Assembly: GCA_021648045.1 (NCBI GenBank)
Contig: JAKITM010000017.1
Span: 1-31,945 of the forward strand
DNA from: Lysobacterales bacterium
Lineage (GTDB): Bacteria > Pseudomonadota > Gammaproteobacteria > Xanthomonadales > SZUA-36
Direction of reading: 5' to 3'
DNA length: 31,945 nucleotides
Position numbers and translations under genes: made by a program. Of this stretch, positions 1-6,820 are shown piece after piece. A model generated the notes under the pieces. The model made no database searches and was not told the DNA's origin. It saw only the letters and a list, made by a program, of their open reading frames with translations. Every line of letters starts with the position of its first letter. The stretch's first letter is position 1.

Positions 1-188
1 TGAATCAAGATACAGACAATGATGGCTTGATTGATGGCCAGGAAATTATTTTAGGTACCAATCCAAATGTTCAGGACACAGACGGTGATGGTGTATTAGA
101 TGGCGTTGAGTATCCACCTGCGGGAGTCCCGGTGAGTGACCCAAGAGTTGTTAATGAGAATATTTTTAGCAATGGGTTTGAAAGCTAG
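1..188 (+). CDS. C-terminal end of a thrombospondin type 3 repeat exported protein (5' truncated by window)
   Basis: An open frame runs from base 3 to a TAG at 186-188 and gives about 61 residues. It contains two acidic calcium-binding loops of the TSP3 type (DTDNDGLIDGQE and DTDGDGVLDGVE) separated by the typical LGTNP linker. Such repeats bind Ca2+ and build rigid stalks in large surface or secreted proteins. The last residues are IFSNGFES, resembling a short 'GFE' tail that I associate with large exported proteins of some Gammaproteobacteria; a sorting role is only inferred. The rest of the protein lies upstream of the window, so overall function cannot be judged. No gene follows closely on this strand. 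Confidence 0.75.
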   Translation, partial: NQDTDNDGLIDGQEIILGTNPNVQDTDGDGVLDGVEYPPAGVPVSDPRVVNENIFSNGFES

Positions 189-251
189 AATGGCAACTCT
201 AATCCCTCACATGGAACTTTAAAATAGGATATCAAGATATTTGACTCTACT

Positions 252-473
252 CTATGGCTGGTTGCCGGGAACAGCGTAATAATTCAAATGCCCGCGCAGA
301 ACTCGCTGCAGCCAAGCACCTGTATCGCCCACAGAATGACCCCATTCATTGTGCAGATAGCTCAGCGCCTTGCCGGTGGCACTCGATGACGGTATCTGTG
401 GCAGGGTGTCCTCCAACCAGCTGCGGATTTCTTCTATGATCGGCATCCCTGTGTGTAACCTGACCCCATACAC
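252..473 (-). pseudogene. Chimeric mobile-element remnant: IS66 transposase piece fused to group II intron RT/maturase piece
   Basis: A 73-codon minus-strand frame joins two unrelated families. Residues ~12-44 (IEEIRSWLEDTLPQIP, then TGKALSYLHNEW) match the region of IS66 TnpC just before its last catalytic part. Residues ~45-71 (GDTGAWLQRVLRGHLNYYAVPGN) match the C-terminal region of group II intron reverse transcriptase/maturase proteins (family pattern G.WL..V..G...Y.AVP.N). The join falls near base 342. Neither the IS66 catalytic residues nor RT motifs are present, and I see no domain V-like hairpin after the RT part, so both elements are truncated. Most likely a group II intron entered an IS66 copy in the same orientation and internal deletion fused the pieces. 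Not expected to be functional. Confidence 0.6.
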
Positions 474-491
474 ACTCTGTTTGAGACATAG

Positions 492-1256
492 TTAAAGCTT
501 GATGTCTTCCAGCACTGATGAACTAGTACCGGGAATAGCTAAATTATTCGCCTCACGGAAGGAAAAAACTAGGGCAAATTTAGCACACGAGGTTTGATTT
601 CTACCGGCCATATGAAACAGGTTTGCATGGAAAAACAAAACATCACCTGACTCCAACTCTGCCAGCACTGCCTGTTCGATCAATGCCCTATTTTCTGCTA
701 AATCTTCGCGTAAAAACTTGTCAGAATCGTAGCGAGAGGAGCTTAAATTTTGACGGTGAGTACCAGGTATTAATTGCATTCCGCCATTCCGTGCTTCTTC
801 GTTTCCCAATGCCAGCCAGGCATTCACAAACTCAGGGCGGTCATAATTCCAGTAGCGTACATCTTGATGCCAGCCGGTATGGCTACTAAATTCAGGCTGT
901 TTTGTCATTATCGAATTGTGATGATTACTTAATAACAGCGGTTGCTCTGTGTTTAGCAATTGCCGAATACGCACGCCAAGTTCGGGGCCTTTTGCCCAGG
1001 CATCAATAGCGGGGTCACGACCAAATACCGATTTAAGCCGCCGTACCGTGTGACCACCTGGTGCATCGAGAGATTTGGGAGAACCTGGATACTGAACCTC
1101 AGCCTCATATTCTAGTGGCTGCACCTCAGCTTTCAGGTCACGCTTTGTGGCGCTACAAATTGCAGATACAAGCGCTTTGCTGGCCAACCCGCGGGCTATA
1201 AGGTAGCCATTGCGGTGATAAAATGCGATTTGTTCTTCAGTGAAGCCCGAAATCAT
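492..1256 (-). CDS. Phytanoyl-CoA dioxygenase (PhyH) family protein
   Basis: The 254-residue product has the PhyH fold signature of Fe(II)/2-oxoglutarate-dependent oxygenases. The metal-binding HxD is H130-Q-D132 (in HTGWHQDVRYW). The distal iron ligand is probably H215 in GDVLFFHANLFHMAGRN, and an Arg for 2-oxoglutarate may be R234 in VFSFR. The N-terminus FTEEQIAFYHRNGYLIARGL is the usual PhyH opening. No signal peptide is visible, so it should be cytoplasmic. The start codon is 5 nt after the stop of the cyclophilin gene upstream, with a GGGAGAG Shine-Dalgarno inside that gene's end, so the two are cotranscribed. The substrate is unknown; members hydroxylate lipids, halogenated compounds or small metabolites. 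Confidence 0.85.
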   Translation of the reverse strand: MISGFTEEQIAFYHRNGYLIARGLASKALVSAICSATKRDLKAEVQPLEYEAEVQYPGSPKSLDAPGGHTVRRLKSVFGRDPAIDAWAKGPELGVRIRQLLNTEQPLLLSNHHNSIMTKQPEFSSHTGWHQDVRYWNYDRPEFVNAWLALGNEEARNGGMQLIPGTHRQNLSSSRYDSDKFLREDLAENRALIEQAVLAELESGDVLFFHANLFHMAGRNQTSCAKFALVFSFREANNLAIPGTSSSVLEDIKL

Positions 1257-1261
1257 TCGAA

Positions 1262-1879
1262 CTACTCTCCCGCAGGAACCAGGATTGCTTTATATAAATA
1301 GACGGGCTTAACCGGAACATTCTCAAAGCCAGTATCAGCATCGGTATGGGTTTCAACCAGAGCAATTTTATCGATGATTTCCTCGCCCTCAATCACCAAA
1401 CCAAAAACAGCATAACCCCAGCGTTTCGAGCTTGGATTTAATTTATCGTTATCGACAAGATTAAAATAAAACTGTGAATTGGCGGTATGCGGTGGGTTTT
1501 CACGCGCCATAGCAATGGTATAGCTGTCGTTACCCAGTCCATTTCCCGACTCATTTATAATCACCGCATGCAGGGGTCCGCGTTCTTCAAGCTTTTCGTT
1601 ATAGCCGCCGCCCTGAACCACGAATTCTGGCATTACCCGATGGAAAATAGTGCCGTTATAAAAACCTTCAGTGACATAGCGTAGGAAATTATTCGCAGTT
1701 TCTGGAGCACGCCCCCGATTCAATTCCACTTTTATGGTTCCAGCGCTGGTTTCCAACACTACCACAGGAAAAAGATTTTCCGCTGCGACTTCAGGCACTT
1801 CATACTTTGCAGCTTTAAGCTGTAGAGCCGTTAGCAAAAGTAATACCAGCAGTAATAACCCGCCTAATTTTTTGTTCAT
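1262..1879 (-). CDS. Cyclophilin-type peptidyl-prolyl cis-trans isomerase, exported
   Basis: A 205-residue protein. Residues ~5-22 are a hydrophobic signal peptide or membrane anchor (GGLLLLVLLLLTALQLKA). The cyclophilin domain spans ~38-200 and includes the typical blocks ETSAGTIKVEL, APETANNFLRYV, FYNGTIFHRVMPEFVVQGG (the FHR.....QGG active-site signature), HTANSQFYFNL and the VFGLVIEGEEIIDKI end. Bacterial cyclophilins of this kind catalyse prolyl isomerisation during folding of envelope proteins, so the periplasm is the likely site. It is the first gene of a two-gene minus-strand unit with the PhyH gene 5 nt downstream. Its start is divergent from the hydrolase gene, with 72 bp between them. 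Confidence 0.9.
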   Translation of the reverse strand: MNKKLGGLLLLVLLLLTALQLKAAKYEVPEVAAENLFPVVVLETSAGTIKVELNRGRAPETANNFLRYVTEGFYNGTIFHRVMPEFVVQGGGYNEKLEERGPLHAVIINESGNGLGNDSYTIAMARENPPHTANSQFYFNLVDNDKLNPSSKRWGYAVFGLVIEGEEIIDKIALVETHTDADTGFENVPVKPVYLYKAILVPAGE

Positions 1880-1951
1880 AACGATTCCTCTTAACTATCA
1901 ACATTCCAATTACGCTATGATAAACCCCATAGCCAAACATAAGAACCCCCA

Positions 1952-2914
1952 ATGCAAACACTCTTTGTCGTTTTAGCCATTATTCTGCTGGCAGCACTGC
2001 TGCTATGGTTTGTATTTCCCGCGACCGCCAGTAGCTTAATCATCAATTCCGGCATACGCGCACTGGGATTACGCCAACACCGGGCGCAAATTGGTGATAC
2101 CCAATTCCGCTGGCTGGAATCATCTGCAAAAGGCCCAGCTCTGGTTATGGTTCATGGCCTTAACGGTGATGCCAGCAACTGGATTATGATGGCTCCTCAG
2201 CTTCGGGCTTACCGCCTTATTATTCCCGATATGCCGCCGTTTGGCGAAAGCCGTATTACTAGCAATGGCGAAGCTGATTACTCCATGCATACCCAAGCAG
2301 AAAGACTGGATGCCTTAATGCTGCATCTGGGCGTTGATAAATTCTATCTGGCAGGTAATTCCATGGGCGGCTATATTACCGGAGACTATGCCAGCAATCA
2401 TGCGGATAAAATCCTGGGCTTATTGCTGCTCTCTCCTGGCGCGGTGAAATCTGTATCTTTTGCGAGCTACTTTGATGCAGACCTTGAAGCAGGGCTCAAT
2501 CCCCTGAGAGTTGAAAATCCGGAGGGAATGGAGCGACTGATGGAATTGTGCTTCAGCAAACAACCTTTTGTTCCCGCACCCCTAAAGAAAATGGCATATA
2601 AGCGCATGCTGAGTATCAATAAAGAGTGTGATATGATTTTTCATAACATGCTGTACGAAAACCCAGGCATTGAGGTCATGCTCGCCGACAGTCCGATACC
2701 AACCCTTATTTATTGGGGCAAAGAAGACAAAGTTCTCAACCCTGAGGGTGGCCCTGCCCTGCAAGAAGTGATGCAAAATGCTGAATTAATTATGCCGGAG
2801 AAAACCGGACATGTGCCGATGTTGGAATATCCTAAAGTTACAGGCAAAGCAATGGCAGCGTTTATAAGCAAACAAGAAGCGAAATTACATTCTGAAACAA
2901 AAAATCGCAACTAG
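1952..2914 (+). CDS. Membrane-anchored alpha/beta hydrolase
   Basis: A 320-residue alpha/beta-hydrolase fold protein. Residues 3-22 form one hydrophobic N-terminal segment (anchor or uncleaved signal). The oxyanion-hole HG is at 68-69 (VMVHGLNG). The nucleophile elbow GNSMGG gives Ser137, the acid is probably Asp259 (WGKEDKVL) and the base His287 (TGHVPMLEYP), so the triad appears complete. Length and layout resemble lipase/esterase or triacylglycerol-lipase-like monooxygenase-associated hydrolases; the substrate cannot be told. Its stop codon overlaps, tail to tail, the stop of the small ribbon-helix-helix gene on the other strand (shared bases 2912-2913), leaving no space for a terminator between them. 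Confidence 0.85.
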   Translation: MQTLFVVLAIILLAALLLWFVFPATASSLIINSGIRALGLRQHRAQIGDTQFRWLESSAKGPALVMVHGLNGDASNWIMMAPQLRAYRLIIPDMPPFGESRITSNGEADYSMHTQAERLDALMLHLGVDKFYLAGNSMGGYITGDYASNHADKILGLLLLSPGAVKSVSFASYFDADLEAGLNPLRVENPEGMERLMELCFSKQPFVPAPLKKMAYKRMLSINKECDMIFHNMLYENPGIEVMLADSPIPTLIYWGKEDKVLNPEGGPALQEVMQNAELIMPEKTGHVPMLEYPKVTGKAMAAFISKQEAKLHSETKNRN

Positions 2915-3081
2915 GGTTTCGAATTGCCTTTTTTGGGTAAGCGGCCGGATTTTCGTAATGCTTCACGCAAATGAAATTCTATTTGGGCATTAATTGAGCG
3001 GAGGTCATCCTCCGCCCAATGTTTCATTGCCAGCCATATATCTTCATTCAGGCGCAGTGGTATAGCCTTGCGTTTGGACAT
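2911..3081 (-). CDS. Arc-like ribbon-helix-helix DNA-binding protein, partner of SPFH gene
   Basis: A 56-residue ORF. Residues 6-12 (AIPLRLN) form the beta strand that reads DNA in RHH proteins; two helices follow (EDIWLAMKHWAEDD and SINAQIEFHLREALRKSGR, with the loop Ser29 and the conserved 'N.QIE..LR.AL' pattern). The C-terminus is basic. The ATG overlaps the TAA of the SPFH gene (TAATG), so translation is coupled. Arc/MetJ-type proteins act as dimers or tetramers on short palindromes. From general knowledge, a small Arc-like protein often sits directly after an SPFH protein in this order. It may autoregulate the pair through the TGATATC repeat at 4033-4051 (inference). Confidence 0.8.
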   Translation of the reverse strand: MSKRKAIPLRLNEDIWLAMKHWAEDDLRSINAQIEFHLREALRKSGRLPKKGNSKP

Positions 3082-3950
3082 TAGCTGTAGAGCGAACCCG
3101 AGTTAATCACCGGGCGAGCGTTTTCTTCGCCACACAGAACAACCAGTAAATTACTCACCATGGCCGCTTTTCTTTCCTCGTCAAGATCAACCACATCCAA
3201 AGATTTTAACTCATCTAGCGCCATTTTCACCATACCTACCGCACCTTCAACAATGGTACTGCGGGCCGCAACAATCGCTTGTGCCTGTTGGCGTTTAAGC
3301 ATAGCCGAGGCAATTTCCTGAGCATAGGCCAGGTGTGAAATTCGCGATTCTATGACCTCTACTCCGGCTTTTTGCAGGCGATCTTGAACTTCAATCTTTA
3401 GGAACTCGGCAATCTCAGCAGGACTGGACCTTAACGCAATTTCTTCTCCCTGATGTGCTTCATACGGGTGGGCAGATGCCATATTACGCAATGCAGCTTC
3501 AGTTTGTATGCGCACAAAAGACTCGTAGTCATCAACTTCAAATATCGCTTCAGCAGAATCTATAACCCGCCAAACAACAACCGAGGCTATTTCAATCGGA
3601 TTACCCACACTGTCATTCACTTTTAAGGCACTGGATTCAAAGTTTCTCACCCGAGTACTCACTGCTGTTTTAGACAAAAAAGGATTGGCCCAGCGCAAAC
3701 CGGCATCCTTTGCAGTACCTGCGTACTGCCCGAACAGCTGTAATACTTTGGATTCATTCGGGTGCACCATAAAAAACCCCGCCCAACAAACCAATATCAG
3801 CAACAACAACACCATGAAAGCTACCATCAGTAACATACTACCGGCTTTGCCAAAAGCAATTATGGCCCCAAACGAGCCAATGCTTAGAACAAAAAGCACC
3901 AACAACATGGGGTATCCCGACATCGCTTTTCTATCAATTTCAGTAATCAT
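3081..3950 (-). CDS. SPFH/Band 7 domain membrane protein
   Basis: A 289-residue protein with two hydrophobic segments (about 12-31 and 36-62), then the SPFH/prohibitin domain opening with FMVHPNESKVLQLFGQYAGTA and continuing through FESSALKVNDSVGNPIEI, VVWRV.DS and the ERL-like stretch EVQDRLQKAGVEVIESRISHLAYAQEIASAMLKRQQAQA. The tail after ~225 is helical. SPFH proteins oligomerise on membranes, scaffold microdomains and regulate proteases; the specific role of this branch is unknown. The 3' end overlaps by one base the start of the Arc-like gene, forming a two-gene unit. The 250-bp upstream region carries a TGATATC inverted repeat. Confidence 0.88.
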   Translation of the reverse strand: MITEIDRKAMSGYPMLLVLFVLSIGSFGAIIAFGKAGSMLLMVAFMVLLLLILVCWAGFFMVHPNESKVLQLFGQYAGTAKDAGLRWANPFLSKTAVSTRVRNFESSALKVNDSVGNPIEIASVVVWRVIDSAEAIFEVDDYESFVRIQTEAALRNMASAHPYEAHQGEEIALRSSPAEIAEFLKIEVQDRLQKAGVEVIESRISHLAYAQEIASAMLKRQQAQAIVAARSTIVEGAVGMVKMALDELKSLDVVDLDEERKAAMVSNLLVVLCGEENARPVINSGSLYS

Positions 3951-4032
3951 TTATCTCTCCTTAATATTATATTTACGGTTTCGCCATAGCGATTACCGCT
4001 TGGAATAAATAGCATTTTTAATAAAGTCATTG

Positions 4033-4051
4033 TGATATCTATTTGATATCA
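4033..4051. promoter_or_regulatory. Candidate operator: TGATATC inverted repeat upstream of SPFH-RHH unit
   Basis: The 19-bp sequence TGATATCTATTTGATATCA is a perfect 7-bp inverted repeat with a 5-bp spacer. Its left arms also repeat directly at an 11-bp period, about one helical turn. A further GATATC lies at 4097-4102. The site is ~83 bp upstream of the SPFH start. Tandem half-sites on one DNA face are what dimers of Arc-type RHH proteins bind, and such a protein is encoded in the same operon. That link is inference; the divergent lipoprotein gene could also be controlled. Confidence 0.45.
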
Positions 4052-4200
4052 TATTACAGAGTAAGCCGGACTGCAAACAGTGCCATTGGTCATATTGATA
4101 TCGGCGATGGCGTAAACTACACTGGTTACTTGCTCGATAAATTACCCAACTCATAGCCCATGCTACACTCGGCTTATAAAACATCAGGAATAAAATTAAT

Positions 4201-4392
4201 ATGAAACTATCAAAACCCCTTTATCAATTACTTGGCTTGCTTACAATTACCCTTGCTTTAGGTGCTTGTGCAACAACAAGTCAGGATGATCTCGTCATCA
4301 TCCCCACTAACTCAACAGAAAATATACCCACACTCGCAGAAGGTTTAAAACTTGAAGATAGTTCTAGCGAGAAAGATAACGATGAAGGCTAA
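4201..4392 (+). CDS. Mini-lipoprotein resembling the leader region of the downstream DUF885 protein
   Basis: A 63-residue ORF with a lipoprotein signal peptide (basic KLSKP, hydrophobic core, lipobox LGAC with Cys23). The mature part is only about 41 residues. It closely parallels the N-terminus of the next gene: lipobox LGAC/LTAC, then LVIIPTN...NIPTLAEGLKLEDSS here versus LLVIPES...DIPTLAQALRLSESP there. The codons differ widely, so the duplication is not recent. The last codons overlap the start of the DUF885 gene by 11 bp, suggesting translational coupling. The product should be a small periplasmic-facing lipoprotein; a protein-interaction or leader role is only a guess. Confidence 0.65.
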   Translation: MKLSKPLYQLLGLLTITLALGACATTSQDDLVIIPTNSTENIPTLAEGLKLEDSSSEKDNDEG

Positions 4393-6262
4393 GGTTTTAC
4401 TGCAAATAATCGTAATAATTTACAGCCTTAGTCTTACCGCCTGCGCGTCAATTAGCCCGAATGAATCTTTGCTTGTTATTCCGGAATCACAAACTGGTGA
4501 CATTCCAACGCTTGCACAAGCGTTAAGACTAAGCGAGAGTCCCGCACCCGACTCTACAAGCACGCAAGCAAATCCTGAATTGGCTCAAATGTTCCAGCAA
4601 TATTTTGATGAAGGTCTAGCCTTAAACCCCATTAGTGGTACTTTCCTGGGGCTACGACAATACAACTCAAAATGGACCAACCACCTTAGTTCCGAACACC
4701 GCCAGTTGATGCATGATTACCACCAGCGCTGGTTAGACAAACTCAATGCTTTCGAGCGTGAGAATCTAAACAATACAGACCTTGTCAGCCTTCAGGTACT
4801 AAGCTACCAACTGCATGAAGCCCTTGAAGGCGAGCAATACCCAGCATTTATGGTACCAATTTCACAGTTTTACTCGTTGCCAAATTTCCTTGCACAACTG
4901 GGTTCCGGCATGAGTGTGCAGCCTTTCAATAACCTTGATGACTATAACAACTGGCAGCTGAGAGCGGATGGTATTCCGGTGATTTTTGACCAAGCCATCG
5001 CTAATATGCGCGAGGGCATAGCCGCTGGCGTGGTTCAGCCACGGGTGATAATGGAAAAAGTGCTGCCGCAGTTATCAGTCCATATTGTGGATGAATATAC
5101 CGACAGCCTGTTCTGGAAACCGGTAATGAATATACCCGATGATATCCCCATTGATGATATTAGCCATATACAAGCAGAATACCAGAAAATGATTACCGCT
5201 GAAATTATTCCTGCTTATCGTCGTCTGCATGATTTTATTCGTGATGAATACCTGCCTGTCAGCCGCGACAGCATTGGCTGGACGGCACTGCCTGATGGCA
5301 CTGACTGGTATAATTTTCATGTTCGCAGCCATACCACAACTGATATGAATGCTGATGAAATTCATCAATTCGGGCTCGATGAAGTAGCTAGAATTACAGC
5401 CGAAATGGTAGTAGTTAAAGAAAGCGTTAACTTTGAGGGCGACCTGCCAGCCTTCTTTACATTTCTACAGGAAGACGAGCAATTCTACTTTGACAACGAA
5501 GAGGATCTACTTCAGGGCTATCGTGATCTTCAGGTAATTATAAATGCCCGTTTACCTAAACTTTTTGATATTGCCCCGAAAGCCGACTATGAAGTTCGTG
5601 CAATTGAAGCCTTTCGCGCCGAATCTGCTGCGGGGGCCTCCTACACTCCCGGCACAGCTAACGGATCAAGGTCTGGAATTTTTTATGTTAATACTTTCAA
5701 TCTTAAAGCCCAGCCTAAATTTATTATGGAAACGCTTTCCATACATGAAGCATCCCCAGGACATCATTTCCAAATATCTATCCAGCAAAAAATCACCGGC
5801 ATGCCTATGTTCCGGCGTTTTGGCGGGTTTACCGCATTTTCTGAAGGCTGGGCGCTTTACGCAGAATCTCTGGGTAAGGAACTGGGAATGTTTAGTGACC
5901 CGTATCAGTTTTATGGCCGCTTGAGTGATGAAATTCTGCGGGCCATGCGTTTGGTAGTTGATACCGGCATGCACGCCCAAGGCTGGTCGCGCGAGCAAGC
6001 CATTGAATACATGCTGGCTCACTCCACCATGGCGGAATCCGATGTAATCGCTGAAGTGGAGCGCTATATTGCTATCCCAGGCCAGGCATTAGCCTATAAA
6101 GTTGGGCAACGAAGTATTTCCAGATTGCGAGATTATGGAGAAAAACAACTGGGTGCAAATTTTGATATTCGCGCCTTCCATCGGCTGATATTAACCGGTG
6201 GAGCCGTGCCACTAGATGTTCTAAACCAGCAGATTAAGGCCTGGATTGACTCACAACAATAA
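4382..6262 (+). CDS. DUF885 family lipoprotein, putative zinc metallopeptidase/carboxypeptidase
   Basis: The ATG at 4382 gives 626 residues and puts a proper lipoprotein signal (MKAKVLLQIIVIIYSLSLTAC) at the N-terminus; an ATG 30 nt upstream is in frame but would bury it. After a short linker (LLVIPESQTGDIPTLAQALRL) the DUF885 domain covers ~60-620. It has the family zinc-binding signature HEASPGHH at 455-462 (HE..PGHH) and the conserved FSEGWALYAESLGKELG block further on. DUF885 proteins are M32/M2-like peptidases, some acting on peptides or dipeptides; the substrate here is unknown. It overlaps the mini-lipoprotein gene and is followed 8 nt later by the ICMT-like gene, forming a three-gene unit. 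Confidence 0.85.
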   Translation: MKAKVLLQIIVIIYSLSLTACASISPNESLLVIPESQTGDIPTLAQALRLSESPAPDSTSTQANPELAQMFQQYFDEGLALNPISGTFLGLRQYNSKWTNHLSSEHRQLMHDYHQRWLDKLNAFERENLNNTDLVSLQVLSYQLHEALEGEQYPAFMVPISQFYSLPNFLAQLGSGMSVQPFNNLDDYNNWQLRADGIPVIFDQAIANMREGIAAGVVQPRVIMEKVLPQLSVHIVDEYTDSLFWKPVMNIPDDIPIDDISHIQAEYQKMITAEIIPAYRRLHDFIRDEYLPVSRDSIGWTALPDGTDWYNFHVRSHTTTDMNADEIHQFGLDEVARITAEMVVVKESVNFEGDLPAFFTFLQEDEQFYFDNEEDLLQGYRDLQVIINARLPKLFDIAPKADYEVRAIEAFRAESAAGASYTPGTANGSRSGIFYVNTFNLKAQPKFIMETLSIHEASPGHHFQISIQQKITGMPMFRRFGGFTAFSEGWALYAESLGKELGMFSDPYQFYGRLSDEILRAMRLVVDTGMHAQGWSREQAIEYMLAHSTMAESDVIAEVERYIAIPGQALAYKVGQRSISRLRDYGEKQLGANFDIRAFHRLILTGGAVPLDVLNQQIKAWIDSQQ

Positions 6263-6270
6263 GGCAAGTA

Positions 6271-6747
6271 ATGGATCAGAAACAGGCTGACAATACATTC
6301 AAAACCCCGCGAATGGTACCACCATTTTGGTTAGCTCTTACCATTGTCAGTATGTGGGCACTGGATAGATGGTTACCGCTGCTGGACCTATGGGAAAAGC
6401 CGATAAATTATATCGGAATTTTTTTCATCATTATTGGTCTGGTGCTGAATGGTTGGGCTGCTGGGCGTTTTTTACTAGTGAAGACCGGGCTGATACCCTT
6501 TACCCCGGTTACCAGCCTAGTCAAAACCGGACCCTTCCGTATCAGTCGAAACCCCATGTATTTGGGCATGTTATCAATTGCCCTTGGGGCGGCTATCATG
6601 CTCGGCTCTTTGAGCCCATTTGTTGTATTGCCAATTTTCTTTATTATTATCAGAAACCGCTTTGTGATTCCGGAAGAAGCCATGCTTGAGCAGGTTCTCG
6701 GCGAACCCTATCTGCAATTCAAGAGCGAAAGGCGGCGCTGGTTATAG
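6271..6747 (+). CDS. ICMT/PEMT-like integral membrane methyltransferase family protein
   Basis: A 158-residue protein with about four membrane segments (roughly 18-36, 43-65, 98-120 and a short re-entrant stretch). The C-terminal half carries the isoprenylcysteine carboxyl methyltransferase / PEMT signature: GPFRISRNPMYLGML, then a hydrophobic helix, an acidic EEAMLEQVLGEPYLQFKSERRRWL ending. Family members use S-adenosylmethionine to methylate membrane-bound or lipidic substrates. It starts 8 nt after the DUF885 stop and so belongs to that unit. The natural substrate is unknown for most bacterial homologues. Confidence 0.8.
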   Translation: MDQKQADNTFKTPRMVPPFWLALTIVSMWALDRWLPLLDLWEKPINYIGIFFIIIGLVLNGWAAGRFLLVKTGLIPFTPVTSLVKTGPFRISRNPMYLGMLSIALGAAIMLGSLSPFVVLPIFFIIIRNRFVIPEEAMLEQVLGEPYLQFKSERRRWL

Positions 6748-6792
6748 GCTTAAAAAATACAACACTACGGGATAACTTAAATAGCCTGCTCA

Positions 6793-6819
6793 AAGAAAAC
6801 ACCGCCTCTAGCAGAGGTG
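6793..6819 (-). terminator. Rho-independent terminator-like hairpin after the MBL gene
   Basis: Read on the minus strand, a CCTCT/AGAGG stem (6805-6809 with 6813-6817, three-base loop, one further wobble pair) is followed by the T-rich stretch TGTTTTCTTT (6802-6793). It begins two bases beyond the MBL stop codon. The stem is short, so strength is uncertain. Confidence 0.45.
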
Positions 6820-6820
6820 C

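Noticed and set aside
1880..1951. Promoter with TTAACT and TATGAT for the hydrolase gene
   Set aside because: Spacing is 19 bp and the -35 match is weak, so it is not listed as a feature.
3993..4184. 63-codon minus-strand ORF upstream of the SPFH gene
   Set aside because: It lies across the putative operator and promoter region, has no family resemblance and no ribosome site.
5544..6022. Overlapping ORFs on both strands inside the DUF885 gene
   Set aside because: They are shadows of the DUF885 coding frame, whose zinc motif and family blocks are clear.
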